NCBI RefSeq assembly: GCF_030929595.1
Contig: NZ_JAVFVR010000001.1
Location: 1 to 64,000 of the forward strand
Source of the DNA: Flavobacterium sp. LHD-85
GTDB lineage: Bacteria > Bacteroidota > Bacteroidia > Flavobacteriales > Flavobacteriaceae
Length of the DNA: 64,000 bases
Direction of reading: 5' to 3'
A program made the position numbers and the translations under genes. The notes beneath the pieces are model-generated. The model had not been told where the DNA came from, made no database searches, and was given only the letters and a program-made list of their open reading frames with translations. Every line of letters starts with the position of its first letter. Within the stretch, counting starts at the first letter, position 1. Of this stretch, positions 43,631-53,200 are shown piece after piece.

Positions 43631-45061
43631 TTATTTTTTCAACCAATTGTTCGCAAAAGTACAGTCTTTATACTCTCCAATGATTTTGATATAGGTATCT
43701 TTAATTTTAGTATCAAACCATTTTGCAATTGCGTTGATCTGCTTTTCTTTAAGTGCTAATTCTTTAATCTTAGTATAATCTTTAGCATAATCAGCAGTGT
43801 GCTCGTCAATTCTGTTTGTAACTGTAATTAACTTATACGTTTTTTTACCTTTATCGTCTGTGTTTAAAAGCGGTTGAGAAACTTCATCTCCTTTTAAGTT
43901 TGAAACTTGGCTGTACAAAGTCGGATCCATTTTTGTCAACTCAAATCGAGTATCTTGTGTTGTAGGATTTACCAATGTTCCTCCGTTTGCTCTAGTTTCT
44001 TTTTCATCAGATTCCGTTCTTGCCGCTTCAGCAAAAGTCACTTCTTTATTGACAATTTTATTTCTAATCGTAGTAATTCTTTCTTTTGCCTCTTTTAAAG
44101 CAGCTTCTGAAACCGTTGGAGCGATCAAGATATGACGAAGCTCAACTTCCTGCCCTTTAATTTTATCTACCATAATAATATGGAAACCAAAAGTTGTCTC
44201 AAATGGTTGAGAGATTTCTCCTGCTTGCAAACTAAAAGCTACATCTTTAAATTCTTTAACAAAAGCAGTTTTTCTTGTCATCTTGTAATAACCTCCATTT
44301 GGCGAAGATCCAGGATCTTGAGAGTATAAAACAGCCTTTGTAGCAAAACTAGATCCTTCTAGAACATCTTGTCTTATGGCATTTAATCTATCGATTACTT
44401 TTTGTTTGTCTTCTTTAGAAATTTTAGGTTCTACAACAATTTGCGCCACTTCCATTTCAGCTCCAAAAGTTGGCAATTCATCTTTTGGGATTTTCTTAAA
44501 GAAATTACGAACCTCTTCTGGAGTAATTTCAACATCCTTAATAATCTTATCTCTCATCTCCGAAGCTAATTTTTGCTCCTTCAGGATATCTGCAAAATAA
44601 GTTTTAAATTCTTCTACTGAACTTTTTTTATAATACTCAACTACTTTGTTGATATCACCTACCTGCTGCGTCATATAGTTAAGGCGGTCTTCCATCATAC
44701 CTCTTACCTCGGCATCACTTACAATAATACTATCCTGAATGGCTTGGTGAGCATATAATTTGTCTTCCAAAAGTTTACCAAGCATTTGGCATCTTGTAAT
44801 ATCTTTTACAGATCCGCCTTGCGCAGTAATTTCCAAAAATCCTTTATCAATATCAGAATCTAAAACAATATAATCCCCTACTGTCGCAATAATTCCATCG
44901 ATTTTCAATTTTCCGCCAGAAGGAGTTTCAACTGGTTTCTGAGCAACAACATCAGGAATAATTTCTTGCGCTGTGATAATTGGAGTTAAAAAAAGAAAAA
45001 AACAAATTGTTAGTGCAAACTTGAAATCAATTGTTTTTAGCTGTAATTTTTTTAATAACAT
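43631..45061 (-). CDS. periplasmic peptidyl-prolyl isomerase / chaperone (SurA-like)
   Basis: A 476-aa secreted protein with a signal sequence near residues 14-32 (FALTICFFLFLTPIITAQ). A SurA-type N-terminal chaperone region (KIDGIIATVGDYIVLDSDID, about 52-180) precedes two parvulin-like domains (about 200-300 and 305-410); the first has AEMEVAQIVVEPK and FATKAVLYSQDPGSSPNGGY, the second VELRHILIAPTV. The family helps fold outer membrane beta-barrel proteins in the periplasm. It is upstream of the MoxR gene and has a good promoter at 45176-45205, giving a leader of about 110 nucleotides. Confidence 0.9.
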   Translation of the reverse strand: MLLKKLQLKTIDFKFALTICFFLFLTPIITAQEIIPDVVAQKPVETPSGGKLKIDGIIATVGDYIVLDSDIDKGFLEITAQGGSVKDITRCQMLGKLLEDKLYAHQAIQDSIIVSDAEVRGMMEDRLNYMTQQVGDINKVVEYYKKSSVEEFKTYFADILKEQKLASEMRDKIIKDVEITPEEVRNFFKKIPKDELPTFGAEMEVAQIVVEPKISKEDKQKVIDRLNAIRQDVLEGSSFATKAVLYSQDPGSSPNGGYYKMTRKTAFVKEFKDVAFSLQAGEISQPFETTFGFHIIMVDKIKGQEVELRHILIAPTVSEAALKEAKERITTIRNKIVNKEVTFAEAARTESDEKETRANGGTLVNPTTQDTRFELTKMDPTLYSQVSNLKGDEVSQPLLNTDDKGKKTYKLITVTNRIDEHTADYAKDYTKIKELALKEKQINAIAKWFDTKIKDTYIKIIGEYKDCTFANNWLKK

Positions 45062-45551
45062 TATTTTAATTTTTATTTGAATGTAAAGCCTGTTTTAGAT
45101 AATCCTTCTGAAATTATGTATGTTCAACTTAAACATAAATAATTAAAGTATAGTTCTTTCGTAACTTATAACGAACAAAAATAACAATTCAATTACATAA
45201 TCCAACTATCCGATATACTATTAACAAAAAATTATAGGATAGTTCTATAACAGCATACCAAATCGATTATTTCAATTTTTCAAATACAACAAAAGGTCGC
45301 TTTATAAATCTTTCCAAAATTTGAATTTTAACAGCAAATAAATACCTAATTATAAGCGGTCTAAAAAAAGTTCTCAACACTACAACGTTTTCGTGAAGTC
45401 TTGTTTTCTTACAAATTAAAATTAAATCAAAAAAAAATTACTTTAGATGCGTAATTATCATTTTACAGTATTAAAAAATGACAATATCTGCTTTTTTGAA
45501 GTCTGAATTTGACAATTACAAAACTTACTATTTAACTTAACCACATCTATT
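45062..45551. other. 490-base spacer between SurA and amylase genes
   Basis: No coding sequence is visible. It contains the surA promoter at 45176-45205 and a dyad AACTATCC (45204-45211) with GGATAGTT (45237-45244). No consensus promoter for the rightward amylase gene was found. Confidence 0.6.
45176..45205 (-). promoter_or_regulatory. promoter of the SurA-like gene
   Basis: On the minus strand TTG (45205-45203), 19-base spacer, TATTTTTG (45183-45176) matches the Bacteroidota promoter form. Confidence 0.65.
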
Positions 45552-46994
45552 ATGAAAAAACCTATTTTAAAATTATGCCTTATTACGGCATTTACTGGAC
45601 TGCTGTATTCGTGTTCACAAAACGAAATCAACGAATCTGATGCAAAAGCTGAAAGCCGAAATTTTAAAGTTATTGATGTTACGCATCATGACGGAAAACC
45701 ATTTAGCACAGGAACTTCCAATTCTGCTTCAACTGGAAAATATGTTGATAATCCGGGTGGAGGCGTTATGATGCAAGCTTTCTACTGGGATGTCCCTTCT
45801 GGAGGAACTTGGTGGAATACTGTTAGCAGTAAAGTTACTGCATGGGGCAATGCGGGAATTGGCTCAATCTGGCTTCCTCCTGCTTCTAAAGCACAAAATG
45901 GAGCATTTTCAATGGGCTATGACCCTACTGATTATTTTGATTTTGGCGATTATAATCAAAATGGAACTACCGAAACTCGATTTGGTTCAAAAACAGAATT
46001 GGTAAATTTAATTACTGCTGCTCACAACGAAAACATCAAAGTTTATGCAGATATCGTAATCAACCATAACAGTGGCGGACAATCTGAAGCAAATCCGTTT
46101 ACAGGAACAAATACGTGGACTAATTTTACAGGAGTTGCCTCAGGCAAATTTCCTCGTAACTATAATGATTTTTATAAAAACAGCTACGGAAATAATGACG
46201 AAGGATCTTTTGGAGGTTTTCCTGATTTATGCCATGCAGCGCCAAATGTACAAAACTGGTTGTGGTTGCGTACTGACGGAGTTGGCAAATATTATAAAAA
46301 CACGATGAAATTTGACGGATGGAGATTTGACTACGTAAAAGGCTTTGGTGCATGGGTTGTAAATTCATGGAATGCCAACGTAGGCGGATTTTCTGTTGGA
46401 GAATTATGGGATTCGAATGTAAATGTGTTAAATGACTGGGCAAATGCAGCCAATAGTTCTGTATTTGACTTTGCTTGTTACTACAAAATGAATGATGCTT
46501 TTGATGGAAACAACCTTGCTCTTTTGAATGATGATATGATGTGGAAACGTAATCCATACAAAGCAGTAACGTTTGTAACCAATCATGATACAGATGAAAT
46601 TTGGAGCAAAATGTTAGCTTACTCCTATATATTAACTCATGAGGGCTATCCAACAATTTTCTACAGAGATTATGAAGAATGGCTGGACAAAAACAAACTG
46701 AATAATTTAATCTGGATTCACAATAATAAAGCAACTGGAACAACTTCTATTTTATATTCTGATAATGACGAATATGTGGCGAGAAGAAACGGTTACAACG
46801 GAAATCCTGGATTGGTAGTTTACATCAACAACTCAGATGTTTGGCAAGAAAGATGGATTCAAACGAATTGGGCTAATACTCAAATTAAAGATTTCACAGG
46901 AAACTCATCTTGGTATCCGACAACTCAAGCCGATAAATGGGTAAAAATACAATGTCCTCCAAAAGGATATTCAATTTGGTCAATTAATCAGTAA
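45552..46994 (+). CDS. alpha-amylase family glycoside hydrolase (GH13), lipoprotein
   Basis: A 480-aa enzyme with a lipoprotein signal (LLYSCSQNE, lipid cysteine at 21), so it is probably anchored to an outer or inner membrane surface. The catalytic barrel starts near GGVMMQAFYWDVPSGGTWWN. The GH13 nucleophile is D260 (WRFDYVKGFGAWVV), the acid/base E284 (SVGELWD) and the transition-state stabiliser D346 (VTNHDTDEIW). VYADIVINHNSGG is conserved region I, and the C-terminal domain is compact. The overall wording, including MGYDPTDYFDFGDY and PTIFYRDYEEWLDKNKLNNL, strongly resembles archaeal Thermococcales alpha-amylases (GH13_7) as remembered. It should hydrolyse alpha-1,4-glucans. A terminator follows; no SusC/D genes are adjacent. 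Confidence 0.92.
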   Translation: MKKPILKLCLITAFTGLLYSCSQNEINESDAKAESRNFKVIDVTHHDGKPFSTGTSNSASTGKYVDNPGGGVMMQAFYWDVPSGGTWWNTVSSKVTAWGNAGIGSIWLPPASKAQNGAFSMGYDPTDYFDFGDYNQNGTTETRFGSKTELVNLITAAHNENIKVYADIVINHNSGGQSEANPFTGTNTWTNFTGVASGKFPRNYNDFYKNSYGNNDEGSFGGFPDLCHAAPNVQNWLWLRTDGVGKYYKNTMKFDGWRFDYVKGFGAWVVNSWNANVGGFSVGELWDSNVNVLNDWANAANSSVFDFACYYKMNDAFDGNNLALLNDDMMWKRNPYKAVTFVTNHDTDEIWSKMLAYSYILTHEGYPTIFYRDYEEWLDKNKLNNLIWIHNNKATGTTSILYSDNDEYVARRNGYNGNPGLVVYINNSDVWQERWIQTNWANTQIKDFTGNSSWYPTTQADKWVKIQCPPKGYSIWSINQ

Positions 46995-47012
46995 TTTTAA
47001 AAATGACTATCT

Positions 47013-47040
47013 AAGGCTGTTGCAAAACAGCCTTATTTTT
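47013..47040 (+). terminator. intrinsic terminator after the amylase gene
   Basis: AAGGCTGTT pairs with AACAGCCTT around GCAA, followed by an A and a T run. Confidence 0.85.
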
Positions 47041-47115
47041 TTATTTAAAATCCTTCGAGAAATAAAGAGTTCCAAATTTACGAACTGAATATTTTTATAA
47101 AGCCGTATTTAATAG

Positions 47116-47123
47116 TACTTTTG
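47116..47123 (+). promoter_or_regulatory. -10-type promoter element of prfC
   Basis: TACTTTTG fits TAnnTTTG, 19 bases before the prfC ATG and followed by CAACC. The TTG box is not clear. Confidence 0.5.
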
Positions 47124-47142
47124 CAACCTATTTATACGAAAT

Positions 47143-48735
47143 ATGAGCTTTTTAAAAGAAATACAACGAAGAAGAACATTTGGAATTATCTCGCACCCCG
47201 ATGCCGGTAAAACAACTTTAACTGAAAAATTACTGTTGTTTGGAGGGGCTATTCAGGAAGCTGGAGCGGTAAAAAATAACAAAATTAAAAAAGGAGCAAC
47301 GAGTGACTTTATGGAAATCGAGCGTCAGAGAGGTATCTCGGTTTCGACTTCTGTACTTGCTTTTAATTATAAAGATAAGAAAATCAACATCCTTGATACT
47401 CCTGGACACAAGGATTTTGCTGAAGATACCTTTAGAACTTTAACCGCTGTTGACAGTGTAATTGTTGTAATTGACGTTGCAAAAGGGGTTGAGGAACAAA
47501 CAGAAAAACTGGTTGCGGTTTGTAGAATGCGTAACATTCCGATGATTGTTTTCATCAATAAATTAGACCGTGAAGGTAAAGATGCTTTTGATCTAATGGA
47601 TGAAGTAGAACAAAAATTAGGTTTGAAAGTTACGCCATTAAGTTTCCCTATCGGAATGGGTTATGATTTCCAAGGAATTTACAATTTATGGGAAGAAAAC
47701 ATTAATCTTTTCAGTGGAGACAGCCGTAAAAATATTGAAGAAACAATTGCTTTTTCTGATGTGCAAAACAATCCAGAATTAGATAAAATTGTTGGTGAAA
47801 AAGCAGCGAACAAACTTCGTGAAGAATTAGAATTAATTGATGAGGTTTATCCAAAATTTGAGCGTCAGGACTATTTGGATGGAAAAATCCAACCAGTATT
47901 CTTTGGTTCTGCTTTGAATAACTTTGGAGTTCGTGAACTATTAGATTGTTTTATTACAATCGCTCCGTCTCCTAGAGCAAAAGATTCTGAAACTCGTACA
48001 GTTGAGCCTACAGAAGAAAAGATGTCTGGATTTGTTTTCAAAATCCACGCAAATATGGATCCTAAACACCGTGACCGTTTAGCGTTCATCAAAATCGTTT
48101 CTGGAACTTTCGAAAGAAATAAACCTTACTACCACGTTCGACAAAAGAAAAATTTAAAATTCTCAAGTCCGAATGCCTTTTTTGCTGAGAAAAAAGAAAT
48201 CGTAGATATTTCTTATCCTGGTGATATTGTTGGTTTACACGATACTGGAAACTTTAAAATTGGAGATACTTTAACGGAAGGCGAAATCATGAGCTTTAAA
48301 GGAATTCCGAGCTTCTCTCCAGAGCACTTTAGATATATCAACAACGCCGACCCAATGAAAGCTAAGCAATTGGAAAAAGGAGTAGATCAGTTAATGGATG
48401 AAGGTGTTGCTCAGTTGTTTACTTTAGAAATGAACAATCGTAAAGTTATCGGAACAGTTGGAGCGCTTCAGTACGAGGTTATTCAATACCGTTTAGAGCA
48501 CGAATATGGCGCTAAGTGTACATACGAAAACTTTCCTGTACATAAAGCTTGCTGGGTAAAACCTGATGATGCTAAAAATGAAGAGTTCAAAGAATTTAAA
48601 CGTATCAAGCAAAAATTCTTAGCTCATGATAAATATGGTCAATTGGTATTCTTAGCTGATTCTGATTTCACCATTCAAATGACACAGAGTAAATACCCAA
48701 CTGTTAAGTTGTACTTTACATCTGAGTTTGATTAA
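47143..48735 (+). CDS. prfC: peptide chain release factor 3
   Basis: A 530-aa translational GTPase that recycles RF1/RF2 from the ribosome after peptide release. G1 is SHPDAGKTTLTE near residues 17-28, G2 lies in QRGISVST, G3 is DTPGHKDFAEDT and G4 is FINKLDREG. The length and the C-terminal region (LEHEYGAKCTYENFPVHKAC) match RF3 rather than EF-G. A -10-type element is close upstream and a terminator at 48761-48795 ends the transcript, so it is monocistronic. Confidence 0.97.
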   Translation: MSFLKEIQRRRTFGIISHPDAGKTTLTEKLLLFGGAIQEAGAVKNNKIKKGATSDFMEIERQRGISVSTSVLAFNYKDKKINILDTPGHKDFAEDTFRTLTAVDSVIVVIDVAKGVEEQTEKLVAVCRMRNIPMIVFINKLDREGKDAFDLMDEVEQKLGLKVTPLSFPIGMGYDFQGIYNLWEENINLFSGDSRKNIEETIAFSDVQNNPELDKIVGEKAANKLREELELIDEVYPKFERQDYLDGKIQPVFFGSALNNFGVRELLDCFITIAPSPRAKDSETRTVEPTEEKMSGFVFKIHANMDPKHRDRLAFIKIVSGTFERNKPYYHVRQKKNLKFSSPNAFFAEKKEIVDISYPGDIVGLHDTGNFKIGDTLTEGEIMSFKGIPSFSPEHFRYINNADPMKAKQLEKGVDQLMDEGVAQLFTLEMNNRKVIGTVGALQYEVIQYRLEHEYGAKCTYENFPVHKACWVKPDDAKNEEFKEFKRIKQKFLAHDKYGQLVFLADSDFTIQMTQSKYPTVKLYFTSEFD

Positions 48736-48760
48736 TAATTCCCTTTAGATTAAAAATATA

Positions 48761-48795
48761 AAAAGGCTGTCAGTTTTATTCTGGACAGCCTTTTT
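48761..48795. terminator. intrinsic terminator shared by prfC and the convergent gene
   Basis: AAAAGGCTGTC pairs with GACAGCCTTTTT across a 12-base loop, with A and T runs on the two sides. Confidence 0.85.
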
Positions 48796-48827
48796 CATTT
48801 ACATTCCTCAATATGTAAATTTGATTG

Positions 48828-49562
48828 TTATCGTGTATAGTTAATTCCTAGTCCACCTGCAATATAAATTCTGTTAAGCTCATCAGAACCAATAATTACA
48901 TTTTTTATCAAAACATTATTTTTAGCAGACTTCGCATCAAAGGCTATTTCTTTTGACAAATAATAATCATTTGCTGTAATTGTTACCATCAGCGTTTTAC
49001 TATTCTTTAGAACCTTAGTCTCTATAGAAAACTCCCCTGTTTTAGGGTTTACTTTTACAGGATTTTGTGAACCATCAACAGCAAGCATCAAATTAGTATA
49101 GATTTCTCTATCAAAAGGTTTATTTGTTTTTGCTTCCAATAGTTTTCCTTTTATACTTATAGAAATTTCCTCGTTTGAAGTATGATTATAAGCCACTTTC
49201 CCTACTTTATAAACATCAGGTTTAGGATAGCTTATTTCTGTTTTAATAGGCTCTTTTTCTTGTGCCGAAAGATTTGATGCCAATAAAAGTGATGCCGCAA
49301 CTGCCGCGTATTTTAAAGTACTGATTTTAGAAGTTTCATTATAATCAAACTGTTCATCGAGTTGAGTAGTTTTTAATCTTGCACAGATAGATTGATTTTT
49401 ATTTTCAGCAATGAATTTAGCAACTTCTGAATTCGATTTCTTACTTAAATCGATAACATTTTTCATGCAGGAATTACAAAATGAACCATTTTCATTTGGG
49501 ATCATTTTATCAAAATTTTCAGAACAAGGACTAGCTATTTCTAGGGTAAATTTCTTTTTCAT
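48828..49562 (-). CDS. Cys-motif membrane-anchored protein of unknown function
   Basis: A 244-aa protein. The N-terminal 60 residues carry the pattern PCSENFDKMIPNENGSFCNS, then CMKNVIDLSKKS, with cysteines near 13, 29, 32 and 59. This cytoplasmic motif recurs at the start of many Bacteroidota proteins; a metal- or redox-binding role is possible but unproven. A single membrane helix follows (about residues 84-100, YAAVAASLLLASNLSAQ), then a beta-rich C-terminal part (ISISIKGKLLEAKTNKPF onward) resembling a carboxypeptidase-like regulatory domain. It is monocistronic, convergent with prfC. Function not assigned. Confidence 0.72.
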   Translation of the reverse strand: MKKKFTLEIASPCSENFDKMIPNENGSFCNSCMKNVIDLSKKSNSEVAKFIAENKNQSICARLKTTQLDEQFDYNETSKISTLKYAAVAASLLLASNLSAQEKEPIKTEISYPKPDVYKVGKVAYNHTSNEEISISIKGKLLEAKTNKPFDREIYTNLMLAVDGSQNPVKVNPKTGEFSIETKVLKNSKTLMVTITANDYYLSKEIAFDAKSAKNNVLIKNVIIGSDELNRIYIAGGLGINYTR

Positions 49563-49662
49563 GGATGTATCTTTAAGTTAAAATCTGCAACAAACTATTT
49601 ACTTATATAGAGTACATTTTGCTTGGAAAGGTTGGGAAGGATCACAAAAAAAATGAGCATAA

Positions 49663-49696
49663 AAAAAAGCACTAATATAAAATTAGCGCTTTTTTA
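49663..49696 (-). terminator. orphan terminator-like hairpin
   Basis: AAAAAGCACTAAT pairs with ATTAGCGCTTTTT (one C/G-side mismatch) around a short AT loop, flanked by A and T runs. No gene ends just before it in the minus direction. Confidence 0.7.
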
Positions 49697-49852
49697 TAAT
49701 TTGAATTAAATCAACCTTACTAAGTCATTAATATTTCAAAATTCAATCTTTTTTAGGCTACACCAAGTTAAAACAATACTTCCCCGAAAAGAAAATTACT
49801 CGACCAAAGTAAATTAAATCCGACAAACTACATTTCCAGTCTTTTCTCCATA

Positions 49853-49879
49853 AAAAAAGCCCCTTAAGAAAGGGGCTTT
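49853..49879 (-). terminator. intrinsic terminator of the rpl-rpo operon
   Basis: AAAGCCCC (49856-49863) pairs with GGGGCTTT (49872-49879) around TTAAGAAA, followed in the minus direction by a T run. It closes the operon after the DUF3467 gene. Confidence 0.88.
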
Positions 49880-49884
49880 AAAAT

Positions 49885-50196
49885 TTATGCTTGTCCAGTT
49901 GGACCAAAATTAAGCGGAATTGGCGCTTGTTCCGTTTCTTTGATTTCGCCATGAGCTGCCTCAAATCTGTGGATATTTTCACCTATTGCTTTCAATAATC
50001 TTTTAGCATGTTGTGGTGTCAAAACAATTCTTGACTTTACCTTGGCTTTAGGAATACCTGGCATAATGCTCACAAAATCTAAAACAAACTCTGATGATGA
50101 GTGATTAATTATTGCAAGATTGGAATAAATTCCTTCTGCAATGCTTTCATCTAACTCGATGTTAATTTGCTCTTGTTGTTGTTTCGGATTACTCAT
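49885..50196 (-). CDS. DUF3467 family protein
   Basis: A 103-aa soluble protein. The core INIELDESIAEGIYSNLAII and SSSEFVLDFVSIMPGIPKAK, then SRIVLTPQHAKRLLKAIGEN, is the diagnostic DUF3467 sequence. The fold is likely a small beta sheet with a C-terminal helix. It starts ten bases after the rpoC stop and ends at the operon terminator, an arrangement that recurs in Bacteroidota, suggesting a link to transcription or translation. No function is known to me. The A/G/P-rich tail (APIPLNFGPTGQA) looks disordered. Confidence 0.92.
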   Translation of the reverse strand: MSNPKQQQEQINIELDESIAEGIYSNLAIINHSSSEFVLDFVSIMPGIPKAKVKSRIVLTPQHAKRLLKAIGENIHRFEAAHGEIKETEQAPIPLNFGPTGQA

Positions 50197-50206
50197 AGTT
50201 TCCTAA

Positions 50207-53200
50207 TTAATAAATGTATTCTTCTTTATTAGCCATCATTTCGTTGTAATCGTCTTTAGATCCTACGATAGTATTATCGTACTCTCTCATACCAGTTCCT
50301 GCAGGAATTCTATGTCCAACAATTACATTTTCTTTTAATCCTTCTAGATCATCTACTTTACCAGCTACAGCAGCTTCGTTAAGTACTTTCGTTGTCTCCT
50401 GGAATGAAGCCGCAGAAATGAATGATTTAGTTTGTAACGAAGCTCTTGTAATACCTTGTAGAACTGGCGTTGCAGTTGCAGTAATTACATCTCTTGCTAC
50501 AACAAGATTTTTATCTGTACGTTTCAATAATGAATTTTCGTCACGCAACTCACGAGGTGTAATGATCTGACCAGGTTTCAATACTGAAGAATCTCCAGCA
50601 TCTTCAACCACCTTCATACCATATAATTTATCATTCTGAACAATAAAGTCTTTAGTATGGATCAATTGATCTTCTAAGAATAGAGTATCTCCTGGATCTT
50701 CAACTCTTACTTTACGCATCATCTGACGAATAACCACCTCAAAGTGCTTGTCATTAATTTTTACCCCTTGTAAACGGTAAACCTCTTGAATTTCATTTAC
50801 CAAGTACTGTTGTACAGCAGCTGGACCTTGAATTCTTAAGATATCATCTGGTGTAATAGCACCATCAGACAATGGAACTCCCGCTCTTACGAAGTCATTT
50901 TCTTGTACTAAGATTTGGCTAGAAAGTTTCACTAGATACTTTTTAATCTCACCAAATTTAGACTCGATAACGATCTCACGGTTACCTCTCTTAATTTTAC
51001 CGAACGATACAACACCATCAATTTCAGATACAACTGCTGGGTTTGAAGGGTTACGAGCCTCAAGCAACTCAGTAATTCTTGGTAAACCTCCCGTGATATC
51101 GCCTGCTTTAGAAGAACGACGTGGGATTTTCACTAATACTTTACCTGCTTTAATTTTCTCACCGTTTTCAACCATTAAGTGTGCACCTACTGGTAAGTTG
51201 TAAGAACGAATTAATTCTCCTTCTTTACCGTAAACTAATAAAGTTGGGATTAATTTTTTGTTTCTAGCCTCAGAAATTACTTTTTCTTGGAAACCAGTCT
51301 GCTCATCTATCTCAACCATGAACGATTGTCCTTGCTCTAAATCCTCGTAAGCAATCTTACCAGTAAACTCAGAAACAATTACACCGTTATATGGATCCCA
51401 TTTACAGATTACAGTTCCTTTAGCTACAGTTTCACCATCTCCAACGAAGATACTAGAACCGTAAGGAATGTTATGCGTGTTTAAAACAATTCCAGTTTTC
51501 TCGTCAACTAATTTTAATTCAGTTGAACGTGAAACTACGATATCAACAGAGTTACCTTCTCCATCTTCTCCTTTAACTGTTTTTAAATCTTCAATTTCAA
51601 GTCTACCTGCGAATCTTGTAACGATACTAGACTCTTCAGAGATACCTCCAGCAACCCCTCCAACGTGGAACGTACGAAGTGTCAACTGTGTACCTGGCTC
51701 TCCAATAGACTGAGCTGCAATAACTCCGACAGCTTCACCTCTTTGTGTCATCTTACCAGTAGCTAAGTTTCTACCGTAACATTTAGCACAAATACCTTTT
51801 AAAGCTTCACAAGTTAATGGAGATCTAACTTCTACTTTTTCAATTGGAGAAGCTTCGATAGTTCTCATAATTGCTTCAGTAATTTGCTCTCCAGATTTAA
51901 CCATTACTTCATTAGTAAGAGGATTAATAACGTCTTGTAATGCAACACGTCCAAGAATTCTCTCTCCTAAAGATTCAACGATTTCCTCATTTTTCTTCAA
52001 TGCTGCAACTTCAACACCTCTTAAAGTTCCACAATCTTCGATGTTAACAATAACATCTTGAGAAACGTCATGAAGCCTTCTTGTTAAGTAACCAGCATCG
52101 GCCGTTTTAAGAGCCGTATCCGCAAGACCTTTACGAGCACCGTGAGTAGAAATGAAGTACTCAAGGATCGAAAGACCTTCCTTAAAGTTAGAAAGAATCG
52201 GGTTTTCAATAATCTCACCACCACCAGCAGTAGATTTTTTTGGCTTAGCCATCAAACCACGCATACCAGTTAACTGACGAATCTGTTCCTTAGAACCCCT
52301 CGCCCCAGAGTCAAGCATCATATATACAGAGTTGAAACCTTGTTGGTCTTCTCTAATATTTTTCATTGCTAACTCTGTTAACTGAGCATTTGCTGAAGTC
52401 CATACGTCAATAACTTGGTTGTAACGCTCGTTATTTGTGATAAGACCCATGTTATAGTTAGTTGAGATACCTTCAACTTGCTCTCTAGCATCTGCAATTA
52501 ACTTCGTTTTTTGTTCTGGAATTCTAATATCACCTAAAGAGAATGATAAACCTCCTCTAAATGCGAATTTATACCCCATATCTTTCATATTATCCAAGAA
52601 AGCTGCCGTTGTAGGTACATCAGTCACACTTAAAATGTGTCCGATAATATCTCTAAGGTTTTTCTTAGTCAATACGTCGTTGATATATCCAGCTGCTTCA
52701 GGTACTACTTCGTTAAATAATACACGTCCTGCAGTTGTTTGAATAATTTTGTACACTAATTCTCCAGCATCATTAAAATCTTTTGCTCTAATTTTTACAC
52801 GAGCATTCAATTCTAATCTTCCTTCGTTTAATGCAATATTTACTTCTTCAGCAGAATAGAAAGTCAAATCCTGACCAATAATTTTGTGATCTTCTGTTGA
52901 GATACGCTCTTTGGTCATATAGTATAGACCCAAGACCATGTCCTGAGAAGGTACAGTAATTGGAGCACCATTTGCAGGGTTCAAGATATTGTGAGAAGCC
53001 AACATTAATAATTGAGCCTCTAAAATAGCCTCTGGTCCTAATGGTAAGTGAACCGCCATCTGGTCACCATCGAAATCGGCGTTGAAAGCCGTACATACTA
53101 ATGGGTGTAACTGGATTGCTTTTCCTTCAATTAATTTTGGCTGGAAAGCTTGAATACCAAGTCTGTGCAAAGTAGGAGCACGGTTAAGTAATACTGGGTG

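Larger units (their letters stand above)
49563..49884. other. gene-free spacer with an orphan terminator
   Basis: No coding sequence on either strand. It holds two terminators for the minus direction (49853-49879 after the DUF3467 gene, and 49663-49696 with no gene ahead of it). The roughly 155 bases between them have no reading frame and could encode a small RNA. Confidence 0.55.

Noticed and set aside
45204..45244. AACTATCC/GGATAGTT dyad as an operator
   Set aside because: The loop is 25 bases, there is only one instance, and it overlaps the surA promoter's TTG box; too weak to call.
46126..46743. 205-codon open frame antisense to the amylase gene
   Set aside because: It is a shadow of a highly conserved coding sequence; composition rich in His, Cys and Leu and no domain features.
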